Counted from the stretch's first letter, positions 10,200-20,718 are shown. The stretch is 27,833 bases of DNA from Oppiella nova (GCA_905397405.1 CAJPVJ010000333.1:1-27833), one strand, 5' to 3'. Notes: generated by a model from the letters alone, not told the origin. Numbers and translations are program-made.

Positions 10200-11566
10200 T
10201 TAAAACTCAAATTTAATGCTTTCCTCGTATATGGAAATGACACACATTATGGCCACTCCTATACTGATTCCGATGAGTTGAACGGTTAGTTTAAAAGCTC
10301 GTGTCGTTCCGGACTGAGTGGGACAGCAGTCCAGTTGAGGGATCATATCGACTAAAGCGATGTACAGAAACATGCCAGCGATGGCTGCGCTGAGCCACGC
10401 GTCGTTGATACGGCCGACCAGTACTCCCACAGACATACCAACGAAACATAGAAAGGCCGACAAAATGTTGTAAATAATGGCTCTCTTCACAGACAGACCC
10501 GCTCTCAAAAGGACAGCAAAGTCTCCGACTTCATGGGGTAATTCATGGCATAACACGGCTATAGTTGTACTCAAACCTACAAAACGAGACATTCATTGAA
10601 CACTTGGATTGTTAGCCAATGAGTTAGTATTCATGGCTCACCCCCACCCACACCACTGCCAGCAAAGGCCACTCCAATGGCGATGCCGTCACAGAAGTTG
10701 TGGAGACCGTCGCCCGTAATAACCGTATAGATAACTGATTGGCTGCGAGGCGTTTGTCTCTGATGGTGGTGGTGATGGTCTGTCAACTCGATGACAAACC
10801 CTCTGTCGGGGTCGGGATGCGGGTAAACCCGTGTCTCTCTGTGGCACTGCTCTGTCATTTGGATGTCGTGCTGAGCAGTGCTGGGGTTAGCGCTCAGACA
10901 ATCGCCTTCAATGGACTCTTTCGTCAGTTTGTTGTCTTCGGGATTCACTTTCGACTCGTTATTGAGATTCAATTTCTCGAGTTCTGAAGGAGAAGTCACT
11001 TCAGAAGTCATGTTATGATTGGAGATCTTATCGCCGACCGAACGGTTATAGCCGTCCATCTGTTGGCCAAACATTTCATTCAAATAACTGTTAAACAAAA
11101 CAACAATTTCTACAATACTTTCGATTTCTTATGAGATTTGTTGCAGAGATCTGTGATAATAGTGACCACTCTTTCAAAGGCCAAAAAAGCAATGATAGCC
11201 AAAAGAGCCATTAACCCAAACCACACCAGATCTGAGTGATGACCACTCGGGTGGTCGTCGGCAGACGAGTGACCACTGGTCTCATTGTCCTCCTTATGTG
11301 AGTCTTTCAGATGCAAATGGGATGAGAATGCCTTGAAAGGAGTGCAAGTGTTAGCAAACATTGGGATGAACGGTCATCAATGGACAGACATGTGGAAGAA
11401 GGTGTAGGAGTGCATCGCCTGTGAGAGTGCCGATGGCCAGACCCACGAGCAGTTGGATGACATCGCTGTGATGGTCGCGTTGGATGATTGGGATCAACAA
11501 AATGCTCAGAAGTCCCACAGAACTGACGGCCACCACTGCTCCAGAAGCCATCAGCCACTCGTCCAT
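10200..11566 (-). CDS. ZIP zinc transporter, LIV-1 subfamily (SLC39A6/10-like)
   Basis: Four exons: 11566-11390, 11331-11119, 11059-10642 and 10576-10200, with introns of 58, 59 and 65 bp, giving 394 residues. ZIP proteins move zinc (and sometimes iron or manganese) into the cytosol across the plasma or organelle membrane. Seen: TM1-TM2 ending GDALLHLLPH (exon 1), TM3 (FGLMALLAIIAFLAFERV), a loop with a five-His run, TM4 with HNFCDG, TM5 with CHELPHEVGDFAVLL, and TM6-TM8 ending ISIYEESIKFEF. HNF-x-DG and HELPHE-x-GD are the LIV-1 metal-site signatures; HELPHE, not EELPHE, argues against ZIP8/14. Best family match is ZIP6/10. Odd: no signal peptide, no long ectodomain and no CPALLY motif before TM1. 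The in-frame codon TAG upstream of the ATG coincides with a possible acceptor (tcatag|cca), so an extra 5' exon is not excluded. Confidence 0.9.
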
Positions 11567-12210
11567 TGCTGATGAGCTGATGGGAAGTGGCTATGAATGA
11601 GATAATACTGACCTCAGTGGCGATATGTAGTCAACTGGTGATCAAGTGATCACAAGTGTGTCTCAATAGTTGGTCGTATGGGTTGTGCAACAGATCTCAC
11701 TCTATGACCATTTTGGGCAACATCAAACATCACCACAAGAGCCCACGTGTGTACGTCCTTTGTGAACGCACCACAACCACTACTGCCCTCTTGTGCCCAC
11801 ACTTCCCTCCCTCCCCCTCTTGAGTGAACTTATCAGTGAAAGCTTATTAAAAGTAATATCAGAGATCCAGTTGATGGGAACAAATGCGATGATAGTTATC
11901 ATTTAATGAATATATCATTGTTGCCGTAATTGTAATACATTTGCCATTCAATATGAATAACATTTGCAAACATTAGAATTGAGTTGAATGTTGCTATGAT
12001 TTGTACGAAATGAGCAAGATAAGTTACATAAATCTTATGACGGTATTAGGTTTGCAAATTGCAATGCATTCACAACCATTTAATTGATTCGTAATGAATA
12101 CACAGTTAAGGCTCATGTGATTCATAGGATATATAAATATAAATAATTTCATTCAAAGACTTGTTTGAGTGGTTGTGGAGGAAGTGGTGAGTGTCTGGTG
12201 TTGAGTGACA
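11567..12210. other. Intergenic region holding the ZIP promoter and the CALML4 3' flank
   Basis: 644 bases between the CALML4 stop and the ZIP start, both genes on the minus strand. The part near 11700-11830 is GC-richer, with a C-rich run (cttccctccctccccctct), and probably holds the ZIP promoter or 5' UTR. A strong minus-strand donor (ctgag|gtcagt, near 11616) could end a noncoding first exon. The part near 11900-12170 is AT-rich. I see no further coding exon. Confidence 0.45.
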
Positions 12211-12797
12211 CTAATAATCAGGAATTGGAGAGCAGATGATTCGCACCAAGTCTTCATACTTGACGTGAGAGTGGATGGAAGTGGAGTTATTGGTCTCTCT
12301 CAAGAGCCGGTCCATCAGCCTCTCGTCCACAGCTTCGCCACAATCCATGAGATAATGTCTGAGTTGAGCCACACTTATAGTTCCGCTTCGATTCCAATCG
12401 GAGGCCCGAAAGGCGTCCATCACTTCCTGCGAGACCTTCTCTTTGACTGAATGGGAATGCATTACATCCAGAAAGTCAGCGAAAGACAGTTTCCCTCCTG
12501 CGAAGACAACAAGTCATCAATTGGTCACTCATTCACTCATTGAGCCATTCATTGCATTCATTGACACCTTTCTGTTGGAAGTATTGCTTGAGTTCTTCTT
12601 GCGTTGGACTCATTGCCAACGACCTCATGATTGTCTTCAGCTCATCCATGGAAGTGATGGATCCGTTGGAGTGAGTGATCAGATAGAAGCAGTCCCTGAA
12701 CTCATCGATGTCTTCGCCACTGAAATACCGCGCCTTTCCTCCCAATCACGAGTATTAATGTCACAATCAATGCATCCGTTTATCAAATGCTTACCAT
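12211..12797 (-). CDS. CALML4: Calmodulin-like protein 4 (CALML4-type, degenerate EF hands)
   Basis: Exon 1 contributes only the ATG (12797-12795), directly followed by gtaagc. Exon 2 is 12733-12568 and exon 3 is 12497-12211; introns are 61 and 70 bp, giving 151 residues, close to the 153 of human CALML4. An intron right after the start codon is also usual in calmodulin genes. The start reads M-ARYFSGEDIDEFRDCF, parallel to human MAKFLSQDQINEYKECF, and the end KYEDLVRIICSPIPDY parallels KYDEFIHKITLPGRDY. Four EF-hand positions are recognisable but poor: loop 1 lacks the first Asp, loop 2 is shortened, loop 3 (DWNRSGTISVAQ) ends in Gln, not Glu, and loop 4 is degenerate, so little calcium binding is expected. 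In mammals CALML4 is a light chain of myosin-7b in the intermicrovillar adhesion complex. The role here is inferred. Confidence 0.87.
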
Positions 12798-12812
12798 TTG
12801 TTGTACACGTCG

Positions 12813-12866
12813 TGGATGTGTTGGAAGTGTTGGAAGTGTTGGAAGTGTTGGAAGTGTTGGATGTGT
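12813..12866. repeat. 9 bp minisatellite, six units, in the CALML4 5' leader
   Basis: Four units of tggaagtgt are flanked on each side by a tggatgtgt variant. The array starts 16 bases upstream of the CALML4 ATG. On the minus strand it lies in an upstream ORF (ATG at 12909) rich in Ser-Asn-Thr, which would run across the first splice junction out of frame with CALML4. Confidence 0.95.
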
Positions 12867-12944
12867 TGTGCAATGGATTCACTGTTTGTTTATTTGTTTG
12901 ACAACTCATTCACTCATTGAGTCATAGCCTGACTGTAGAGAACG

Positions 12945-13345
12945 ACACGCGTCACTGCCCGCCAAGACGTAGTGGGCGCCCGACCAGGGCATACGGCATA
13001 TGCCCCAAGTATTTGAGACGCGCCCCTCCGCCCCGTTTTTAACATTAAAACTAATTAATTAATTATTATAATTTAAATTAAAAGTTAGTCTTTTAAAAAC
13101 ATTTATCTATATTACTATCATCTAATTAGTTCTAAAAATAACCACAAAATATTTTGTATTTTACTAGATTTAAAATGTCTGGTAAAGTCGTGCCCAATGC
13201 GCCCTATGTGCAACAAATACGTCTGGATATAATAATAATTGTCCCCCTTTTCAGCCCTTATTACACGATGTAATATATGTGAGAAGTAGCACTATGTATT
13301 GGGCGCGGGCGGGCGTATTACTCACACGCCCGCCCAACCGTCGTT
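12945..13345. mobile_element. Possible fossil DNA-transposon fragment
   Basis: Two GC-rich patches in AT-rich surroundings. At 12945-13035 are gggcgcccgaccagggcata, a 7 bp stem (gggcata/tatgccc) and a run toward ccgcccc. At 13299-13337 is a perfect 10 bp hairpin, gggcgggcgt / acgcccgccc. The style, including a cactgcccgcc edge near 12952, resembles the ends of hAT-type elements. I see no transposase ORF and no target-site duplication, so this is a compositional suggestion only. Confidence 0.3.
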
Positions 13346-15043
13346 CACTATACCTGACGTCTGTGTGTTCACATGAATCACGTCTACATTTCTTTGGTTT
13401 TAAGTTAAAACTTGTAACATTCATGGCATTTGTCACTACTTGTGGTGAAATATTTAACCATGGTCGTGTATGGTGGTGTATGGTAACTTATAACTTTATA
13501 AACACTGTAACACATATAAGATGACCTTGTAAATTGGTTGCAAACGGACATGATGACCATTTGATTGGCAACCCACACTTTTACAAGCGTCACTTAATAA
13601 ATTCACTTTTGATCATGTTCAAACTTTCATACGATGTAATTGTAGCAGAATCAGTTTGCAATTCTGATTCTTATAAGTATAAAGATGATAATTTGTTAAA
13701 ATTTTCAGTTTGCATATAATATTAAATTAAATCTAGTATAATACTGTTTGAATTGTTACTGATTTTTATAATCTTGAAATCCACAGTTTATTCTCATTTA
13801 TGACTACATTTGTGGCACAAAATACAATTCAAATAATTACAGTATTAGCTATAGTTATACTGTACATTGAAATGGTAATCATATTTATGAATGAAAGCTA
13901 ATAATTTACAATTATAGTCTGTACTTTATTTGACGTAAACCATATAAAAGTATCATTAGCAAATTATTACTAAAATCAAATATAGTCATATCAATGATTT
14001 TCATATACAGTACATTGCTTAATATTTCATTGTACGGTATATTTTTGTCTAAAAATAATATTCATATGACTGCAGTATTAATATTCATCAGATTTTACTC
14101 ATGTCTTAAGGAAGACTAATTTTTCCTTGATAATTTCCATATTTTATTTTTTATCCTGTTACAATCCTGTAGTTATTATCATTGTTTATTTTTACTAATT
14201 AACTAAAATATTTGCAGTACTTTAAATATGTTAGTCATCAAAGTGTTATAATAAACCACAACTAATTGAAGCTTTAACAAATGAGTTTTAAGAAATAAAT
14301 TATCTGGAATACTGTACCTTGGTGTAAAACGATATGTCAACACAATACTATACTCAATTTATTAATTTTTCTTTATACTTATACTTTGTATAGTTAAATA
14401 CGTGAATTCAAAATATTGTCAAACATAACATAAGTCACAAGGATAATTTACAATTAGATTTGAACCTTGTTTAAAACGCGATCACTTACTCATAAATGAA
14501 ATTACTGGTACTACCGTATTATGAGTTAACTAGAAATAAGCTAATACCTGTATGTTCTCAAGTCATGATTGATTATTTAATAACAAGCTAATTTGATAAT
14601 TTCATGCACCTGACAAATTCAAACTATTGATGAATAGTAAAATATTTCTATATGCATATTTTTATTTTCATGATATAAAACTAAATATATAATAGGGATG
14701 AGAACATATTCTAGTCAACCAATAAAACAAACAAAAAACAGAAAAAGTTAAATATCAAATTGCTGGATAACTTTTAGATAAACAGAAAAGTAATATAAAA
14801 AATTAAAGTTTTTGTTTCAATAACTTATTTTATTAATCAGTGAAATTATTAAATATAAACAATTGTTAAATAACTTTAAGTTGTTACCGCATAAAATATC
14901 TTTATTGAAAGAATCATAAAAATATTATAATTGCTTTACTTTATATTAACTTAATTTAAATCTATAGATTTTTAAAAATAACTAACTTGTAAGAATAAAT
15001 GTTCACATTTTGAATTTTACAATTATTTGAATAAAAAATGTGC
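13346..15043. other. AT-rich intergenic DNA, no gene seen
   Basis: Very AT-rich sequence with many stop codons in all frames. The short ORFs at 13279-13719 are not protein-like. TACNGTA heptamers are frequent (for example near 13837, 13858, 14008, 14033, 14309, 14512). Confidence 0.6.
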
Positions 15044-15304
15044 TAGGCCACCATAAGAAAATATTTTCTTTATAAGAAAAGACATACCATTTAAGAGTTT
15101 AGTGTTTCAATAGTTTATTGATTATCAGTGAAAAGGCGTTAAAAAATAAGATAATAGCCGAACGTTTTTGGTCAACACTGTGACTATCATCAGGGCTAAG
15201 ATGTTATGAGATAATAGAAAAGATTGTCGTTTTAACTGATGTTTGAATGACATACTATTTTTCAATGATATTCAATGCTAATGAGAAAATTTTAAGGTGG
15301 CCTA
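15044..15304. mobile_element. Small TA-flanked inverted-repeat element (MITE-like)
   Basis: A 261 bp segment begins TAGGCCACC and ends GGTGGCCTA, an exact 9 bp inverted pair. The similarity extends loosely inward (ataagaaaatattttct against ttaaaattttctc). The outer TA on each side fits a TA target duplication, as in Tc1/mariner-type elements. There is no coding capacity. Inside, the minus strand has CTGATGA (15193-15187) followed by a short stem and AAAAC, resembling a decayed hammerhead ribozyme core. Confidence 0.5.
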
Positions 15305-15493
15305 TCAGTGATATTAATAGGCTATCATCATCATTATTTACCGGTATTCTGATAATTGAAACATTCTAAAAATAAATCTTGTTCATTTTTAAAACTTCAT
15401 CCAACCCACTAATTAGAATTAACTTTTATCTACCGTATAATAAAATCACAATAAACCTACCTTTCCTTCCAGTGCTGTGAATTACCGAATTTT

Positions 15494-15749
15494 AAAAATT
15501 TTTTAATAGATAAAGAATTAAATTATGTAATTTTCAACATCATAACATTTTTTTTATTTCAATCAGTCTAGCTTATATAATTTATTAAAAGTCCATTTTA
15601 TTGACATACCAGACCTTCCAGAAAAATTTTTTAATAGATAAAGAATTAAATTATGTAATTTTCAACATCATAACATTTTTTTTATTTCAATCAGTCTAGC
15701 TTATATAATTTATTAAAAGTCAATTTTATTGACATACCAGACCTTCCAG
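15494..15749. repeat. 128 bp tandem duplication, one mismatch
   Basis: 15494-15621 is repeated at 15622-15749. The only difference I find is c at 15594 against a at 15722. The sequence is unrelated to the other two 128 bp duplications. Confidence 0.96.
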
Positions 15750-15972
15750 TGCTAAAATTAATAATTTTATAGCAAATTCATAAGGGATAAGTATTCCTAC
15801 TTTTTGATTCTCTTTTGAATGGTGTACTCAAAATCTATCTAGAACGTATAGTTTTTACTCTAGACTAGGTACCAGTCCCCACCCCAGTCCATGCAGCTAT
15901 GCATATGTTTAAGAAATCTTACAAATAATCTTTGAAACACAATGTTCATTGACTTTATTGCTTAGGATAACT

Positions 15973-16227
15973 TATGCATGTTAAACATTAAGCAAGTTAA
16001 TGGTTTAATCCTAATTTAAATACATTAGAATAAAGTTTACTATAATTAGAAAGAATATTAATAACAACATTACAAATTTTATCAATTAATAACATGATTA
16101 TATGCATGTAAAACATTAAGCAAGTTAATGGTTTAATCCTAATTTAAATACATTAGAATAAAGTTTACTATAATTAGAAAGAATATTAATAACAACATTA
16201 CAAATTTTATCAATTAATAACATGATT
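15973..16227. repeat. 127 bp matching tandem duplication at 128 bp period
   Basis: 15973-16099 is repeated at 16101-16227, with a single difference at 15982 (t) against 16110 (a). Same period as the pairs at 1570 and 15494, but different sequence. Confidence 0.96.
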
Positions 16228-17896
16228 GATTCTTTAAATAAAGTTTTTATCCATACTGTTACTTTTATCAACTTTAAAATGTAAAATTAAATAAAAATAA
16301 TGTTAAATGGCACAATTTTTACGAAACAAAAACATACAGCAATGCATTTAAAATTCTATTTATATTAAAACAATATTCCTCAAAAGGATCAAGTTAACTT
16401 GTAAATGCCTTAAAGAATTACATTCACTCAATATCTATGGAAGTGATTGTATAATAAATAAATCCAATGGATTCACTTGCAATCAAATAACTCAAACAAT
16501 ATACATTCAAATGTGACAATACGTATGTATTGTAATGCATTGAAAAACCTCACCTGCACTGTAATTCATCTATGATATATTATAGCCATATAACTCTATA
16601 TAAAACTTACAGTCAATGAAAATTTAAAAAGAGGTATCCGTTATATAATAGGATAATTTGTGTATTAAGAATAATATAATACAAAATAGCATGTTAAGAT
16701 TTGTAGTTTTATAGTTGTGCTCAACATTGGTTTTATACAAAACTGTTTTGAAAACTGTTTTAGTTTCCTTGAAATAAATAATATTTTGTCTCGATATTTT
16801 GAATTAAGTCTTAAATATTATGAATCTTGTATTCAAATTAAACAATAAATATTAGTAAAATTAATTTTTTAAAATGTAACTAAATTCAATTTACAAGTGG
16901 CTCAAATTTCAATCCGAGTTTTAGAAATGCATATTTATTTTATTACCAAGTAGAGTTTATTAGAAACCGTGTAGGGTTATTACAATATTTCTATCAATCT
17001 TAATTAAAAAAACCATAAACAATTTTTAATATTTATAAATATTTTACTGTATTAACTTAGTACTGGCAGTTACAGCTACAGTATTAATTTACAGTTATAG
17101 TTTTGTAATTAGAAAATAACTCTTATGTATTAAATACAAAACTATATATTAAATAATTTATAAAATAATACAATGATAAATTTTATATTCCAGATTATAT
17201 TTTAATATTTAAACTTTGAAATTTTATATTAGTCGAAAGAGTTTCAAAAATACTATGTAAACCTTTTAAATAAAAATGTTTGAAATACATATTTTGTTCA
17301 AGTAAAGTCTACACAGATATTACTAGGATACATGATACCTGGATTAGTATAGCTTCTTGCAGTTTATTTTATTCAAACAACTAAATTAATTTATTGTTAA
17401 TTTAATTTAAAACTTATTAACGATGTAAAAAATATTAAAAGTTAATTTAGAATTGTTGCCTATTTAAATTGTCAATATATTGTATGATACTATATCATAA
17501 AGCCTTGCTATTAAAAGCCGATATTCATAATAAATATCTATAAATATAAATAGTTAGCTATATTTAGTATGTAGACTACAATTACTCATCCAGTTATGTG
17601 TGAAGGCTTTCACATTAATATTGGTGCCAATTTACAAATAATTATGAAATTAACAATTATTCAATTATTATAGCGACCTTGGTGACAAGGATAATAACAA
17701 TATTTCTTTTAAATATACTAATAATAATAATAATAATGCATTTAAATTTTAAAACTAATAGATTTAATTAAATTTATATTCCATTATATATTGAGGATTG
17801 TTTTTGCAAAATGTCAAAACTAGTGATTATTTCAATGGATGAATAGACGTGAGTTCACCGGTATATTAGTTGTCCCCCAAAAGATAAACTGTTTTT

Positions 17897-18003
17897 TACA
17901 GCGCTTTCTAAATGCTGTTTTTGGTCGGTTGTATAGTCTATGCAATTTAAATAATATATTGCATACTCTATACGTTCAGCCAATATGCTTATAAAGTAAG
18001 CAT
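17897..18003. repeat. Three successive short hairpins
   Basis: First, acagc...gctgt at about 17898-17918. Second, 16-base arms at 17931-17946 and 17958-17973 (gtatagtctatgcaat against the complement of attgcatactctatac, 14 of 16 pairing, 11-base loop). Third, atgctta/taagcat at 17985-17991 and 17997-18003. They lie in noncoding sequence about 0.6 kb from mir-993. Confidence 0.6.
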
Positions 18004-18453
18004 TTCGACAACAAAGAGTCCGTCGACTTAAGTTGTTTACTGCATATACGAGTACTTATATTATAATTGTTATCATTAAATGGCAATATTTTCTTTATAT
18101 TTAAGGCTTAAAAACTAAAATTTTATGAATCGAATGAAATCAGAAAAACAAACAAAAAAGACTTATTAAACCGAAATAGTGGTGAACTTTTAAAATTTAA
18201 ATTCAGAAAATTTGAATATAATAAAATATATATATATAATATGTATAATTAAAGAATCTCTATGAATTAAAGTCATTTGAATCATTGAATCAATTTTTAT
18301 TTATATTTACAGTATAGGAGAATATTTTATTACAATTTAATGAAATGAAAAACATTCCAAAGGGATATGAGATTAGAGATAATAAAACTATCGTTACTTT
18401 GAAAAATCTCACGGGAATTATATTTAACTCATTTATATAATACACAATTATTA

Positions 18454-18456
<3 letters not shown>

Positions 18457-18492
<36 letters not shown>
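18457..18492. repeat. (TC)18 microsatellite
   Basis: About 36 bases of TC dinucleotide, 90 bp from the mir-993 hairpin. On the minus strand it is a GA tract, a sequence bound by GAGA-factor-like proteins in insects. Confidence 0.98.
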
Positions 18493-18496
<4 letters not shown>

Positions 18497-18583
18497 CACT
18501 CATTATAAAACACAAGTGATCCAGTACAATTAGTAATGGAGTAGATCAAGATGAAATGTCAAATATGGTGTATGTGCCATTAT

Positions 18584-18652
18584 CAAGAAACCTGTAGAAA
18601 CGAGCTTCTGACTCTTGCGGGTCTACAAAAGCCCGAGTCTACAGGGTAACTT
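18584..18652 (-). ncRNA. mir-993: mir-993 microRNA hairpin (Hox-cluster miR-10 family)
   Basis: Read on the minus strand. The 5' arm (18648-18625) begins UACCCUGUAGACUCGGGCUU. A loop of about 16 bases (18624-18609) follows, then the 3' arm (18608-18586) beginning GAAGCUCGUUUCUACAGGUU. From memory, Drosophila miR-993-3p begins GAAGCUCGUCUCUACAGG, so the 3p seed AAGCUCG is identical with one change in the next part. The 5p arm carries the miR-10-family seed ACCCUGU. The arms pair well (CCUGUAGA with UCUACAGG, CGGGCUU with GAAGCUCG). mir-10 is excluded by the 3p arm. mir-993 is a known resident of the anterior arthropod Hox complex, which agrees with the proboscipedia exon 8 kb away. It is transcribed opposite to pb. 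It acts post-transcriptionally through Argonaute. Targets cannot be read from this window. Confidence 0.93.
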
Positions 18653-19880
18653 GTCAATGATCAAGACATGTTGCCAATAAATCACAACATGTCATATTGA
18701 AGTGATACTTTAACACAAATTATCATTAATTTACCACAAACCACGTGTACGTGCAATGAATCCATTGGTGTAACTCTAATGTTAAGATGGCTTTTCATAC
18801 ATCAGTTATGCGACCATTGATTTGAAATTTGTATAAAAATTATATTCTTATAATCTGTTCACATTTTCTTACCATTTAGTATCAAAATTTAAATTGAATA
18901 AATTAATTCAACACTAATGAAGAATAATAATTATTAAAATTTAGATTTAAATAAAATATAAGTTTGTCAATATATCGAAATAAAGCCAAAATAGCAATAT
19001 AGATGTTTAGTAATAATGAGAATTAAATTCCAAGAATATGCACCAAAATCGGCCATTTTTACCTTCTACTACACCCCCTGACTGGTGACTGAGCTGACCT
19101 TGCACAGTTGCACATCTCTATATTCACAAAGGGTAACGTATAACCCTGGTATTTGTCGGTAACATATTCTTGAAATTGAATTGAATGAATGTTTGCGACA
19201 AATAAGAAATATTTTGCATAATTATTAAGAAATGAGACACAAATAAGAGACAATTGCGAGACTGTTGTGAATATACAGTATAGTAATAATTGTGTAGAGA
19301 ATGTGTTATTGCGCGAGTGATTGAAACAATTAATTGCAAGTCTGAGAGTCTGTATCACAATTTGGTTACACCTGTGCTTAATGTGAGTGTCGGGTGAGTC
19401 GAGTGGAGGCAAAGCTGTGCCATTCGTAGAGGCAATCCGTTTGATTTGAAATCCAATAGAAATAATTTAATGTTAATTATGTCTGTCAGCCAACCAAACC
19501 AACCAAAGAAGTTGTGTTTCCACTCAAACATATGTCTCTATGGAGATGCGGATCAAAGGCAGACAAATGATATGCATATGAAAGCATTGAGTTGTCTGTT
19601 ATGGTGTGGACAACAAACATAATAATTCTCAAGTATTTAAATGATTGGATCAAAAGTAGACATAGAGATAGAGGAGAGACAGAAGGGATGGGAGGATAGG
19701 GAGAGTGAACTGACCCAATGTTGCAATGGGTTTGGTGGCAAAATTGCAATGGAGCCAAGTTTGGACTGCAGTGAACATATAATAATTGTAATGATTGGCT
19801 CCATTGAGGATAATTGGCAATGAAATTACAGACTACACACCAACTATGAAAGAGCCCCGAGTGAAATACACTGCACACCA

Positions 19881-19918
19881 ATGCTATGCTATTCTATGCT
19901 ATGCTATGCTATGCTATG
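19881..19918. repeat. (ATGCT)n pentanucleotide repeat
   Basis: Seven units of atgct (one is attct) followed by a partial unit. Confidence 0.95.
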
Positions 19919-20718
19919 AACTAAAGCTTTCATTTATCACGAATCGGAAAAACCTGAAGCAAATCCTTATTATATATGAAATGCTATACGAATAATAGGA
20001 ATTGCATCAAAACCCATCATTTGGTTCTGCAATCGTGAAAATAACAGCCCAGTCCTGTCGAGCCATTTCCTCATTGGTCTTTTGCATAAACTGCATGCCA
20101 TGGCTGGGAATCGCTACTGCATGCCATCCATGCCATCCGAATGGCTTGCCATCCATGAGCTCTAATATACTTGAATGCATTCATGCATTTGCTTGAGGAA
20201 TAAATGCTTCAAAATAAGACATGAATGAGTAGTCGTCAGAGTTTGTCACTGTTCTGTGAGCGAAGACATCAGTCTCACTACAGATCCCAAACTAAGACTA
20301 ACATCATTTGACAGCAATCACTCGGTCAGCACTACTGTTCCCAACATGAAGGCCTACCGTCACAGTCGATAATGAGAGCAAAACAAACAATTATCACAAT
20401 ATCTGTCTATCAATCAATGTAACCGATATAACAAACAATATATATCAATACAATAAGTTATCATATTATCACTACATCAATATACATGTATTGTTCACTC
20501 ATACTAATACCACAACCCATACTATAACTCAAAGCACTTACCCATGAATTAAATTCTTGAACACATCAAAGGGATTAACAGAGATTCATGTGAATGTGTA
20601 TATTGGCGGTCAACAAATCAAATTTAAATTGTAATCTCTTGTAAAGGGAATAAGAGTGAAGCCATTCCGCCATATATTTGCGACCATCACTACAATTCAT
20701 GCCTTACTTTGCTGTAAC

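Larger units (their letters stand above)
15305..17930. other. AT-rich intergenic DNA, no gene seen
   Basis: Apart from the two 128 bp duplications listed separately, this stretch is AT-rich, without long ORFs or RNA-gene signatures that I recognise. Confidence 0.6.

Noticed and set aside
10739-10987. Plus-strand ORF opposite ZIP exon 3
   Set aside because: Antisense shadow of the ZIP loop and TM4 exon.
12443-12901. 152-residue plus-strand ORF
   Set aside because: Antisense of CALML4 exons and the minisatellite; its Leu-Glu-Val repeat is just the 9 bp repeat translated.
12679-12909. Minus-strand ORF with NTS repeats as an N-terminal extension of CALML4
   Set aside because: It is out of frame with the CALML4 ATG; splicing at 12794 gives a short frame that soon stops. 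Treated as an upstream ORF.
13251-13719. Short ORFs on both strands (60-80 residues)
   Set aside because: Low-complexity translation, no domain, overlapping frames on both strands, next to a transposon-like block.
15481-16230. CRISPR-like or satellite array
   Set aside because: Two separate two-copy duplications of unrelated sequence, not a repeat-spacer array, in a eukaryotic genome.
18584-18652. mir-10 instead of mir-993
   Set aside because: The 5' arm seed fits both, but the 3' arm GAAGCUCGUUUCUACAGG matches mir-993 and not the mir-10 3' arm.
19059-19881. Minus-strand ORFs of 117 and 131 residues
   Set aside because: No recognisable domain, no supporting splice sites, and composition like the surrounding spacer.
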